DNA of 64,000 nucleotides from Pseudarthrobacter sulfonivorans (GTDB lineage Bacteria; Actinomycetota; Actinomycetes; Actinomycetales; Micrococcaceae), in assembly GCF_014712225.1 (NCBI RefSeq), contig NZ_JACXBW010000006.1, forward strand, positions 62,001 to 126,000, read 5' to 3'. Both the position numbers and the translations under genes were made by a program. This document shows positions 42,441 to 49,640 of this stretch, piece after piece; within the stretch, counting starts at the first letter, position 1, and each line of letters starts with the position of its first letter. The notes under the pieces were generated by a model that saw only the letters and a list, made by a program, of their open reading frames with translations, did not search any database and had not been told where the DNA came from.

Positions 42441-42820
42441 ACTCAATTTCAACATAAGAATGGGTTGCGCGACAGCTTTGGCAGCCCCTTAGTCAAGTGT
42501 CCGGACCCTCAAGGCGTTACTTCGCCCAGGATGGCCACCTCCCCCGTCCAGTCGCTCGTTTTAGCAGTCAGAGTTCGTCCTCTTCCATGCATGCGTCGCG
42601 GTGATGGATCCCCCTACGGACAGCAAACCCTTCTCCAAGTCGGACTTAATGTGTCTCGAAACCTCCGTGCCTCAAAACGCTAGAGATTCAAGACACCGGG
42701 ACGCACTGTCAGTACTCTACGGACGCGCCGCCCAGTCATTACCTTTGCCAGTTTTTATTCGACGGAGGATGATTTGTGTTTAGGGGGCAGCAATGGCGCT
42801 GATTGATTAGGAGACGGCAA
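42441..42820. other. 380-bp non-coding stretch with a module-border repeat
   Basis: No credible gene is present. The stretch carries the module-border repeat at 42651-42691, and an AGGAG ribosome site at its end serves the next gene. Base composition is less GC-rich than in the core regions. Confidence 0.6.
42651..42691 (+). repeat. module-border repeat, copy 1 (TGTCTCGAAACC...)
   Basis: A 41-bp stretch starting GTGTCTCGAAACCTCCG. It matches 55465-55505 at all but five positions and in the same orientation, 12.8 kb apart. Its core TGTCTCGAAACC equals the inverted half-site upstream of the serine recombinase. Confidence 0.75.
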
Positions 42821-43648
42821 ATGCTCTCGCATTGGATCAGGGTCCTCCGCACGAAACCCCACCTGCCATCGACGAGCCAGCAAGACATTGAACCTCCCAA
42901 GGTAGACGAAACGCCAGGCAAACCTCCTGCTGGCGTTTGGGTGGCCGTTTCAGGCGCGCTAGCGGTTGTCGTTTCCATCGTCGCGGCCCTGGGCCTACAA
43001 GAAGACTTTTTGCGCAGGATGGTTCGCAATGATCCCGAGGGAACGGCCTGGTCCATCACTGCGGTAATCGTCGGGGCAGCACTGCCTGTCATTTTGCTTC
43101 TATTTCCGAGGACTCAGCGGGCGACTCCTGTAGTCACGATTTTCTCCGCGGTTATCATCGTTGCGGGCATGATCGGTGTTTTGCAGACCGGTGCCCGGAG
43201 TTTGCATTCTCGGGACATGCCAAGCCTGTCTCTGTCAGCCGCTAAATCATCCTCCGGTGCCGTCACCGTCACATCCGAAGCTACGGCCGCCGCCTTAAGA
43301 AGCACCGAAAAAATGCTGCTCCGTATTTACGGAATTGGTTCTTCTGCTGGGGAAGATTCGACTTTGGACCCCTGCCGCGAGTCGAGTTTTCCTTCCCTCG
43401 ATGTCCCTCCTACCGGTTCACGTGTCCTGCAGTGGGGCGAGGCCGGACCTGATCGTACCGGCACGGCGAAGGTTAGCGATAACCTGGTCATAGCTGGAGA
43501 TAAGTTCACCTTTGTCTGCGCATACGCTGCCCTCTCCGGGGGAGAGATAAGGGAGGGCGATTTTTTTGCGGCGTCTTTGTTGGATTTGCGAACGCTTACG
43601 TCCACAACAACGGAACCGAAACCTACTCCTACGCCGACGACACCATGA
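42821..43648 (+). CDS. membrane protein of unknown function
   Basis: A 275-residue protein with a Pro-rich cytoplasmic-type N-terminus, three hydrophobic helices (residues 38-59, 77-96 and 102-121) and a roughly 150-residue, probably extracytoplasmic, C-terminal domain. That domain contains two Cys (one in LDPCRESSF, one in FTFVCAYAA) and ends in a Thr/Pro tail. AGGAG lies 7 bases before the ATG. I recognise no family. It is the only gene between two TGTCTCG border motifs (42651 and 43784), so it looks like a one-gene module. GC content is visibly lower than in core genes, which suggests transfer. Confidence 0.65.
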   Translation: MLSHWIRVLRTKPHLPSTSQQDIEPPKVDETPGKPPAGVWVAVSGALAVVVSIVAALGLQEDFLRRMVRNDPEGTAWSITAVIVGAALPVILLLFPRTQRATPVVTIFSAVIIVAGMIGVLQTGARSLHSRDMPSLSLSAAKSSSGAVTVTSEATAAALRSTEKMLLRIYGIGSSAGEDSTLDPCRESSFPSLDVPPTGSRVLQWGEAGPDRTGTAKVSDNLVIAGDKFTFVCAYAALSGGEIREGDFFAASLLDLRTLTSTTTEPKPTPTPTTP

Positions 43649-43783
43649 GACTTGCACTCCTGTGCCTACAAGGGTGCTTTGCTCTACAAGCTCCGCGTCG
43701 AAAGTCTGTGAGTCCGCTGTGAGTTCGGGGAGTCGTTTGGTCACGCTGATAAATGCAGAGATCAATTGGGTTGTTCTCGAAGG

Positions 43784-43795
43784 TGTCTCGTAACC
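43784..43795 (+). repeat. module-border motif TGTCTCGTAACC
   Basis: The same 12-bp motif as in the recombinase site (TGTCTCGTAAC). Here it lies between the membrane-protein gene and the first gene of the arsenic module. Only the core is shared with the longer 41-bp border repeats. Confidence 0.5.
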
Positions 43796-43810
43796 CGTAT
43801 GCTTCCTGGG

Positions 43811-43966
43811 TTAGCCCGCTGAAGGCCGGTCAGACCGAAGCCTGAAGGCTACCCACAGGCCGCATCGCCGGCAAATGTAGGTCTGTGCCGTACCAAGGGC
43901 ATGGAGTTTCCTGCGGCTCATGGTTCTACCGCAACAGGTGCAGGTGTGTTGGCTGTCAGAGGCCAT
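43811..43966 (-). CDS. small zinc-ribbon-like protein (51 aa)
   Basis: A 51-residue frame, MASDSQHTCTCCGRTMSRRK at its start, with two Cys pairs C9-x2-C12 and C32-x2-C35 separated by 19 residues. This is the layout of a zinc ribbon. AGGGA precedes the ATG. It overlaps the 3' end of the thioredoxin-like gene by 11 bp on the same strand. No named family is assigned. It is short and rests on the Cys pattern and the operon position. Confidence 0.5.
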   Translation of the reverse strand: MASDSQHTCTCCGRTMSRRKLHALGTAQTYICRRCGLWVAFRLRSDRPSAG

Positions 43967-44267
43967 GGTCCCTGAGCGCCTCGATTAGCTGATCAAGGGT
44001 TGGCAGTCCCGAGAGGCCATGGGGTGTGTGATAGACCCGGCAGGCGAGATCATCGGCCGCGGCTCCGGCAGGGAAGATGTCGGCCCCCTCGATGGTGATA
44101 GTCGGTGATCCAGCAAATCCGCTGCCCGCGATGTCCGAGGGTGTGATCAGTAGCCGCATGTTCACCTTGACTTCACTCCGTCCCAGGACGGCCAGCGCTT
44201 CTTCCAGGCGTTCATGTGCCCGGTCCGAATTGGGGCATTCATCGATGTGCAGCAGTTCGAGTCTCAT
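43956..44267 (-). CDS. thioredoxin-like protein with CxxS motif
   Basis: A 103-residue thioredoxin-fold protein. MRLELLHIDECPNSDRAHER gives beta1 and a CPNS (CxxS) active-site motif at residues 11-14. GSPTITIEGADIF supplies the cis-Pro strand, and CRVYHTPHGLSGLPTLDQLIEAL is the C-terminal helix. Such small proteins occur beside mercury or arsenic genes and may carry a metal or thiol adduct through a single reactive Cys. GGAG lies 9 bases before the ATG. It forms an operon with the zinc-ribbon frame. Confidence 0.68.
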   Translation of the reverse strand: MRLELLHIDECPNSDRAHERLEEALAVLGRSEVKVNMRLLITPSDIAGSGFAGSPTITIEGADIFPAGAAADDLACRVYHTPHGLSGLPTLDQLIEALRDHGL

Positions 44268-44492
44268 GATTTCATTCTCCCCGTCCCTGGGCAGCGGACG
44301 GTGTCCTCGCCACGGGGACCCCATCGAAGGCACCCATACCTTTACCGTCCAGTCCTCGGGAGCTGCCACCGCGGCACCGTCCCCAGCCAGCGGCGGCCGT
44401 ACATGGCTTTCAACGCTTCCCATGGGGGGTGTCCATGTAACTTCCGGGTGTTCGCAACTTCCCAGTCTCGAACCACTCGGGAAATGAGACGC

Positions 44493-44879
44493 TTACGGGA
44501 GTGCGAGGCCTAGCTGACGGAAGCGTTTGAGGTTGTCCTCGATGCCCCAGCTGTCACTGACCTGTCCATTCAGGAAAGTAAAAAAGTACACCTCGTCAAC
44601 CCGCTCAAAGCGCCTGCCGGTCGGGGCATGCCCGCGCCAGACACCGAGGTGAGTACCAGAACAGCGCAGCCTGGCGACGACGGTGTCGCCATCGGCGACC
44701 ATATGGACGACATCCATCCTGACATCGGGAAAAGACTCCAGAAATGGTCGGACCCACTGACGGGCTTTGGCGGCAGCCTCTGCGGTGTAAAGCTCGCCAA
44801 AGGCTGCCAGGTCCCCACGACTGATGGCCTCAACCAGCATGGAAACAACGCGCTTGTTGTGCTCGGCCGTCCCGCTCAT
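44493..44879 (-). CDS. SnoaL-like (NTF2 fold) polyketide cyclase/ester cyclase
   Basis: A 128-residue NTF2-fold protein. HNKRVVSMLVEAISRGDLAAFGELY, FLESFPDVRMDVVHMVADGDTVVARLRCSGTHLG and APTGRRFERVDEVYFFTFLNGQVSDSW match the SnoaL-like ester cyclase group, a small cone-shaped ligand-binding barrel. The actual substrate is unknown. It is divergent from the MerR gene. Confidence 0.82.
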   Translation of the reverse strand: MSGTAEHNKRVVSMLVEAISRGDLAAFGELYTAEAAAKARQWVRPFLESFPDVRMDVVHMVADGDTVVARLRCSGTHLGVWRGHAPTGRRFERVDEVYFFTFLNGQVSDSWGIEDNLKRFRQLGLALP

Positions 44880-44956
44880 GCGTCAACCATAGGACCGCAT
44901 CTGATGCTGCTACAGTCCCACACCGCCCACAGTTCCAGCTAGAGACTCGTGCTGGG

Positions 44957-44988
44957 TGGACCTTCAAGTGCACTCGAAGGTCTATGCT
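44957..44988 (+). promoter_or_regulatory. MerR-type promoter with 20-bp spacer and dyad
   Basis: The -35 TGGACC (44957-44962) and the -10 TATGCT (44983-44988) are 20 bp apart, the overlong spacing used by MerR activators. The dyad GACCTTC (44959-44965) / GAAGGTC (44976-44982) fills the spacer. Transcription would start at about 44995, at or next to the GTG start codon, so the mRNA is probably leaderless. Confidence 0.65.
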
Positions 44989-44995
44989 AAGCAGC

Positions 44996-45457
44996 GTGCG
45001 AATTTCAGAGCTGGCGGCAGCGTCGGGGGTCCCTGCTACGACGCTGCGCTACTACGAATCGGTAGGGCTGCTCACAGCGAAGCGCGGCACTAACGGATAC
45101 CGGGACTACGACATTGGTGCGCTCGGCCAGCTGTCGTTCATTGAGGCTGCCAAGCAGCTCGATATGTCGCTACCTGAAATTGTGGATCTTCTGACCGTCA
45201 TCGAGGCTGAGAGTTGCACTCAGGTGCGTGAAGTTCTTCACCCAAAACTGCAGCAGCGGCTGTTTGAGGTCGATAAACGCCTTGCGGGTCTGCGCCTGCT
45301 GCGTAACCGGCTCGACGCGGCAGTGGCCAGGGTTGGTGCCTGTCCGGACAGCGGACGATCCTGCCGCTCCGAATGCGCACTCCTCGGCACTCATCGGGAA
45401 ACATGCGGCACGCAGACAACGGAACCACAGACGACAGACATCAAAGGAACACGGTGA
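44996..45457 (+). CDS. MerR family metalloregulator of the arsenite pump
   Basis: A 153-residue MerR protein with N-terminal HTH RISELAAASGVPATTLRYYESVGLL and a dimerisation helix. Cysteines are C74 and a C-terminal cluster C116, C123, C127, C137 (ACPDSGRSCRSEC), suitable for binding a thiophilic metal or metalloid. The start was set at GTG 44996: the longer ATG at 44984 lies inside the -10 box of the predicted promoter and cannot be transcribed from it. The stop overlaps the ACR3 gene start (GTGA). MerR control of an ACR3 pump, instead of ArsR, is unusual; As(III) or Sb(III) sensing is inference. Confidence 0.78.
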   Translation: MRISELAAASGVPATTLRYYESVGLLTAKRGTNGYRDYDIGALGQLSFIEAAKQLDMSLPEIVDLLTVIEAESCTQVREVLHPKLQQRLFEVDKRLAGLRLLRNRLDAAVARVGACPDSGRSCRSECALLGTHRETCGTQTTEPQTTDIKGTR

Positions 45458-46452
45458 TCATGAACCGCATTATCGGCTGGTGGGACGAACACCAGGTGCT
45501 GCTCTACATGGCCGCGATCCTGGCTGGGGCGGCGGTAGGTCTGGCTGCGCCGCAGCTCGCACCGGCCCTGGAACATTCCATCGAACCGGTACTGATCCTG
45601 CTGCTGTTTGCCACGTTCCTCGCTGTCCCACTGATCGAGGTGGGCAAAGCATTCCGTGACATCCGCTTCCTGGGGACGGTGCTCGTCGGGAACTTCATCA
45701 TCGTCCCTGCCGTCGTGTTCGGGCTTTCCCGCTTTGTCGCGGACGACCGCGGGCTGATGCTCGGCGTCCTGCTGGTGCTGCTGACCCCATGCATCGACTA
45801 CGTCATCGTCTTCAGCGGGATCGGCGGCGGCGCCAGCGCCCGCCTGCTCGCCGCAACCCCGCTGCTGATGCTGGTGCAGATCCTCATGCTTCCGGTCTAT
45901 CTGTTCCTCTTCGCCGGCGGCGATGTTCTCAACGTGATCGACGTCGCCCCGTTCATCGAAGCCTTCCTCCTGCTGATCGTGCTGCCCCTGGCCGCCGCCG
46001 CCACAGTGCAGGCTATCGCCCGCCGCCACCGTGCAGGTCAAGCCATAGAGCAGGTCATGGCTGGTGCGATGGTGCCTCTGATGATGGTCACTCTCGCGGT
46101 CGTGATCGGATCACAGATCGCGGCAGTGGGCTCCCAGGTCCTCAATCTCACCCGTGTTATTCCCCTCTACGTGGCCTTCGTCGTCATGGCCGTCATCATT
46201 GGAAAAATTGCAGGACGGGCGGTCCGCCTCGACGTCCCGGGCACCCGGGCCGTTATCTTCTCCACGACCACCCGCAATTCCCTCGTCGTCCTCCCACTGG
46301 CCCTGGCCCTGCCGCCGGCGCTGAGCATCGCCCCGCTGGCTGTCGTCACCCAGACACTCGTTGAACTGGTTGCCATGGTCGTCCTGGTACGCATCGTTCC
46401 TATCATCGTGCCGGAGCACGAGTCACATCATCTGACCAGCGCACAGTCGTAA
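45454..46452 (+). CDS. ACR3-family arsenite efflux permease
   Basis: A 332-residue membrane protein with about ten helices of the ACR3/BART type. The conserved Cys is in the helix LLTPCIDYVIVFSGIGGG, where ACR3 pumps need a Cys for As(III) transport. SLVVLPLALALPP is the matching second-half crossover motif. It extrudes As(III)/Sb(III) using the proton-motive force. The start was set at GTG 45454, which overlaps the MerR stop and has AGGA 5 bases upstream; ATG at 45460 is an alternative. It sits directly under the MerR promoter. Confidence 0.83.
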   Translation: MIMNRIIGWWDEHQVLLYMAAILAGAAVGLAAPQLAPALEHSIEPVLILLLFATFLAVPLIEVGKAFRDIRFLGTVLVGNFIIVPAVVFGLSRFVADDRGLMLGVLLVLLTPCIDYVIVFSGIGGGASARLLAATPLLMLVQILMLPVYLFLFAGGDVLNVIDVAPFIEAFLLLIVLPLAAAATVQAIARRHRAGQAIEQVMAGAMVPLMMVTLAVVIGSQIAAVGSQVLNLTRVIPLYVAFVVMAVIIGKIAGRAVRLDVPGTRAVIFSTTTRNSLVVLPLALALPPALSIAPLAVVTQTLVELVAMVVLVRIVPIIVPEHESHHLTSAQS

Positions 46453-46511
46453 AAAGGGGCGACGACCAGCTGAGAACGCGGGTCCGATCAGGTAACCGGC
46501 AGTCGTGCAGT

Positions 46512-47042
46512 TTATGGGGTTGGGCGGGTCAGGCTGAGTTGCCGGCCATGAAAGTCGAAGTGCTTTGTCGGGTACGCGTAGACATCGTTGAGCGTCATGC
46601 TGGGCGCGAAGAATGGATCCCACCGGTCCGGGAACGCCATGGACCTGGACAGCGACGCTGGGCTCTCGCGCTCCAGGGTGCGGGTGATGGCGTAGATGGT
46701 TTTCTCGAGTTTCCGGGCCATCCTCCGCCGGTTAAAGTACACCGCTGCGCTGCGGGAGCCCCAGTAATTGATGATGTCAAAAGGGCGCGTGCCCGCATTC
46801 AGGAGCGCGGCGGACCCCTTCCCGACGGGCGCGGGAAGACGGCTAATGAGGTGGACCAGCGGAAGCAGCGCACGGACCACCATGTAGCCGAAAACCATGT
46901 GGAAGAGCAGCTCTTCATTGGTCCACTTCGTGCCGTTGCTCTTACTGCGAAGGTCCGCGGCGGTGGCCTCGGCCAGCCACCTATCCAGGTCGTCCCGTGC
47001 CCGTCCGTATCCGGTAAGGATCTCGTCCTTTGTCGGCTCCAC
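46512..47042 (-). CDS. DinB/mycothiol-dependent enzyme-like protein
   Basis: A 176-residue four-helix-bundle protein of the DinB/YfiT superfamily. DEILTGYGRARDDLDRWLAEAT is helix 1, NEELLFHMVFGYMVVRALLP carries the first metal His, and KHFDFHGRQL at the C-terminus carries the others. Actinobacterial members include mycothiol-dependent maleylpyruvate isomerases and mycothiol S-transferases. Its place between an ACR3 pump and an arsenic acetyltransferase suggests a thiol-transfer role in metalloid detoxification (inference). Confidence 0.72.
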   Translation of the reverse strand: MEPTKDEILTGYGRARDDLDRWLAEATAADLRSKSNGTKWTNEELLFHMVFGYMVVRALLPLVHLISRLPAPVGKGSAALLNAGTRPFDIINYWGSRSAAVYFNRRRMARKLEKTIYAITRTLERESPASLSRSMAFPDRWDPFFAPSMTLNDVYAYPTKHFDFHGRQLSLTRPTP

Positions 47043-47066
47043 ATTTCCTCCCGGCGCTGGCTGGAT

Positions 47067-47579
47067 TTAGATGCCGGGTGAGCGGCGTTCGATCAGGAGG
47101 GTGTCACGCCACTGGCCCTTGAGCGGCCCGTGGGTCATGCGGGCGATGCGCTGCCGGCGGCCGACGATGGTGAAGCCGGTGGACAGGTGGAGTTTGAGGC
47201 TTGCTTCGTTCTCGGGGAAGACGCTGGCCTGGATGGTCCAGATGCCCTCGTTCTCGGTCGACTCGATGAGTGCCTGGAGCAGGGCTTCGCCGATGCCCAG
47301 TCCCCGGGCAGAGGATGCGACGTACACGGAGTGTTCGACCACGCCGGCGTATACCGGGCGGGCTGATACGGGCGAGACCGCCGCCCAGCCCACGACCGTG
47401 CCGTCGGCAGAGGCTGCCACGTGGCGGTGCCCGGGGAGCCTGGACCGGTCGAAGTGCTCCCAATCCGGGGCGGACGCTTCGAACGTCGCGTTCCCGGTGT
47501 CGATGCCTTCCTGATAAATGCCCTGCACCTGTTGCCAGTCCGCCGGCTCCATGGCCCGCACGGTCAGTGTGGGCGTCAC
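47067..47579 (-). CDS. arsN1: ArsN1-like N-acetyltransferase
   Basis: A 170-residue GNAT enzyme close to phosphinothricin/arsinothricin acetyltransferases. Marks are the IYQEGIDTGNATFEASAPDW segment, the acetyl-CoA loop SSARGLGIGEALLQALIE, and SVFPENEASLKLHLSTGFTIVG. In ars clusters this type (ArsN1) N-acetylates the organoarsenical antibiotic arsinothricin. The start is a GTG overlapping the ArsR stop by 4 bp (GTGA), so it is translated after ArsR by coupling. Confidence 0.75.
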   Translation of the reverse strand: MTPTLTVRAMEPADWQQVQGIYQEGIDTGNATFEASAPDWEHFDRSRLPGHRHVAASADGTVVGWAAVSPVSARPVYAGVVEHSVYVASSARGLGIGEALLQALIESTENEGIWTIQASVFPENEASLKLHLSTGFTIVGRRQRIARMTHGPLKGQWRDTLLIERRSPGI

Positions 47580-47926
47580 AGGTTGGCCAGGAGGTTTGCT
47601 GCGCGGTCCAACGCGCCGGGGGCAAGGGAGAAGTAGGCCCAAGTGCCGCGCTTTTCGCGTTGCAGCAGGCCCGCTTCGACCAGGACTTTGAGGTGGTGGG
47701 ACACTGTCGGCTGGCCCAGGTCCAAAGGCTCCGTGAGGTCGCACACGCAGGTCGACCCGGAGGGGGAGGCCTTGATGATGGAGAGCAGTCGGAGCCGGTT
47801 CGGGTCAGCGAGGGCCTTGAAAACCAGCGCCTGCTGCTTGGCCTCCTTGACGCCCAGGGCAGTGTCTTCTGCCGGCGGACAGCAGGTGGTGTCCGTGGTT
47901 GGCTCAAGAACGGGCAGCAAATTCAT
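47576..47926 (-). CDS. arsR: ArsR family arsenic repressor
   Basis: A 116-residue winged-helix repressor. The HTH region is LGQPTVSHHLKVLVEAGLL. Cys positions are C15-C16 (TTCCPP) and C60/C62 (STCVCDLTEP). The N-terminal Cys pair plus a Cys near the HTH matches the As(III) site described for the Corynebacterium glutamicum ArsR, distinct from the E. coli type. A dyad with ATTGA-N6-TCAAT lies just upstream. The -10 box ends only 6 bases before the ATG, so the mRNA is probably leaderless. It is followed by the coupled arsN1-like gene. Confidence 0.88.
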   Translation of the reverse strand: MNLLPVLEPTTDTTCCPPAEDTALGVKEAKQQALVFKALADPNRLRLLSIIKASPSGSTCVCDLTEPLDLGQPTVSHHLKVLVEAGLLQREKRGTWAYFSLAPGALDRAANLLANL

Positions 47927-47932
47927 CTACCC

Positions 47933-47966
47933 ATTATGCGCTTATATTGACATCCATCAATAAGCG
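47933..47966 (-). promoter_or_regulatory. arsR promoter with ArsR operator
   Basis: On the minus strand, -35 TTGATG (47955-47960) and -10 CATAAT (47933-47938) are 16 bp apart. The operator dyad covers 47939-47966: inner arms ATTGA/TCAAT around CATCCA, and outer arms CGCTT/AAGCG. The same ATTGA-N6-TCAAT dyad recurs at 49516-49531. Confidence 0.7.
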
Positions 47967-47988
47967 CAGGGGCGCCGGTTTGTCGGGG

Positions 47989-48729
47989 CTAGGACTTTAC
48001 CTTGTCCGCCTCGTGCGGGAGCACCACGTTATCGGCGGCGCGGCCGGCGGAGGGGAAGAAGAGGAGTACCAGACCCAGCCCTGCCGCGGCGCCGATGAGC
48101 TGCGCTAGGACGAACGCGGGCACGGAGGCAGGGGCGATCCCGGCGAAGGTGTCGGAAAAGATCCGGCCGACCGTCACGGCGGGGTTCGCGAAGGAAGTCG
48201 AGGACGTGAACCAGTATGCGGCCCCGATGTAGGCGCCGACGGCCGGTGCGGCCAGGACACCCCGCTTGGTGGCCGCGAGGGTGAAGATCAGCAGGATCAG
48301 ACCGGCGGTGGCAACGACTTCACCGAGCAGGTGCCCGCCGGTGGCACGGTCCTTGCCCGAGATCGACGTTCCGACCTCAAACATCGCATTCGCAACCACG
48401 CAGCCACTGATGGCCCCGATCGCCTGGGCGACAATGTACGCCCCGAGCTCCGGCAGGGTCAGGCCCCTGCCGCTGCGCCGGCCCAGAAGCCAGTCCACGA
48501 GCGAAACGACGGGGTTGAAGTGCGCTCCGCTGACCGGCCCGAAGACCAGGATCAGGACCGTCAGGCCCAGCACCGTGGCAGTGCTGTTCTGCAGCAGCTG
48601 CAGACCGACGTCGTTGGGGGAAAGCTGCTGGGCCATGATCCCTGAACCCACGATGATCGTCACGAGCAGGCTGGTGCCCAGAAGTTCGGCGACGGCGCGG
48701 CGCCACAACGGAGGCTGGTTTGTAGTCAT
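47989..48729 (-). CDS. MIP/aquaglyceroporin of the ars cluster (AqpS-like)
   Basis: A 246-residue major intrinsic protein with six helices and both pore boxes: GAHFNPVVS (NPV in place of NPA) in the first half and SFANPAVT in the second. In ars operons such channels (AqpS) let As(III), made inside the cell by arsenate reductase, flow out down its gradient. That mechanism would fit here, because several arsenate reductases are encoded next to it. It is divergent from the ArsR-ArsC fusion gene across a 46-bp region full of TTGACTCAA motifs. Confidence 0.8.
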   Translation of the reverse strand: MTTNQPPLWRRAVAELLGTSLLVTIIVGSGIMAQQLSPNDVGLQLLQNSTATVLGLTVLILVFGPVSGAHFNPVVSLVDWLLGRRSGRGLTLPELGAYIVAQAIGAISGCVVANAMFEVGTSISGKDRATGGHLLGEVVATAGLILLIFTLAATKRGVLAAPAVGAYIGAAYWFTSSTSFANPAVTVGRIFSDTFAGIAPASVPAFVLAQLIGAAAGLGLVLLFFPSAGRAADNVVLPHEADKVKS

Positions 48730-48739
48730 GGCACCAAGC

Positions 48740-48776
48740 TTGACTCAAGATATTAACTCAGTCAAAATTGACTCAA
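48740..48776 (+). promoter_or_regulatory. leaderless promoter with paired TTGACTCAA operators
   Basis: The -35 TTGACT (48740-48745) and the -10 CAAAAT (48763-48768) are 17 bp apart. The ATG of the fusion gene begins 8 bases after the -10, so transcript and coding start nearly coincide. The 9-bp palindrome TTGACTCAA occurs twice (48740-48748 and 48768-48776), over the -35 and the start site, a good repressor layout for both divergent genes. Confidence 0.65.
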
Positions 48777-49447
48777 TGAGTACTGAATCAGCAGATGTGT
48801 TCCAGTCGCGGGTCGCCAAGCATGCAGCCCTCGCCGATCCGGCGCGGCTGCGCATTGTCGACCTGCTGACGCTCGGCGATTTCTCGCCCACGGAACTGCA
48901 GACCGAACTGGGCATGCCCTCGAACCTGCTGTCCCACCACCTGCGCGCCCTTGAGGGAGCGGGCCTGGCGACCCGGCACCGCTCCGAGGCGGACAAGCGC
49001 CGCAGCTACATCCGCCTGGCCGCCGGCGCCCTGGAAGGACTAGCGCCCGGCATCGAACACGCCGCCACCCGCATCCTGTTTGTCTGCACGCGGAACAGCG
49101 CACGCTCCCAGTTGGCCGCCGCCCTCTGGCGCCAGGTCAGCGACATTCCCTCCACCTCCGCCGGGACCCACCCGGCTGACCGCATCGCCCAGGGCGCCAT
49201 CGATGTGGCACGCCGCCATGGCATGGACCTGCCGGAAGTTCCGCCCCGGAAACTGGATGGCATCACGGGCGGTGATTTCGTCGTCACTGTCTGCGATAAC
49301 GCCCATGAGGAAATCACTAACTTCCGCGCCGTCCACTGGTCGGTGCCGGACCCCTTGCGGATCAACACCGAGGAGGCCTTTGAGTACGCCTTCAACGACA
49401 TTTCCCACCGCATCAACGACCTCGCGCCCCGGCTGCACGCCGCCTGA
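48776..49447 (+). CDS. ArsR-ArsC fusion protein
   Basis: A 223-residue fusion. Residues 1-97 form an ArsR-type winged helix (ALADPARLRIVDLLTLGDF..., SNLLSHHLRALEGAGLATR). Residues 98-223 form a low-molecular-weight phosphatase/arsenate reductase domain with P-loop CTRNSARS (C104 nucleophile, R110) and a second Cys at C173. The ArsR part contains no cysteine, so it cannot bind As(III) as classical ArsR does. The fused domain may supply sensing of arsenate or redox state (inference). There is no ribosome site; the start lies directly behind the promoter. It is divergent from the aquaporin gene. Confidence 0.82.
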   Translation: MSTESADVFQSRVAKHAALADPARLRIVDLLTLGDFSPTELQTELGMPSNLLSHHLRALEGAGLATRHRSEADKRRSYIRLAAGALEGLAPGIEHAATRILFVCTRNSARSQLAAALWRQVSDIPSTSAGTHPADRIAQGAIDVARRHGMDLPEVPPRKLDGITGGDFVVTVCDNAHEEITNFRAVHWSVPDPLRINTEEAFEYAFNDISHRINDLAPRLHAA

Positions 49448-49515
49448 TAAGCGCCGTTCCGTCTGCTGGTGAACCCAGCCAGGCAAAAGGAATCCGCGGG
49501 AGCACCGCTCTATAT

Positions 49516-49546
49516 ATTGACAATCATCAATCAATCGTCCGATACT
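49516..49546 (+). promoter_or_regulatory. arsC operon promoter overlapped by an ArsR dyad
   Basis: The -35 TTGACA (49517-49522) and a -10 GATACT (49541-49546) are 18 bp apart. The dyad ATTGA-CAATCA-TCAAT (49516-49531) covers the -35 and matches the arsR operator. The 193-bp gap holds no gene. Confidence 0.6.
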
Positions 49547-49640
49547 CCATACATCGATCAACATCAATATCAAGACGCAGATGTGTGGGCGCGACGGCTT
49601 CAACCCGAACCGATCCACCAACTGATCCAGGAGTGACCCC

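Noticed and set aside
44984..44995. ATG at 44984 as the start of the MerR gene
   Set aside because: It lies inside the predicted -10 box of the only good promoter; GTG 44996 matches the family N-terminus.
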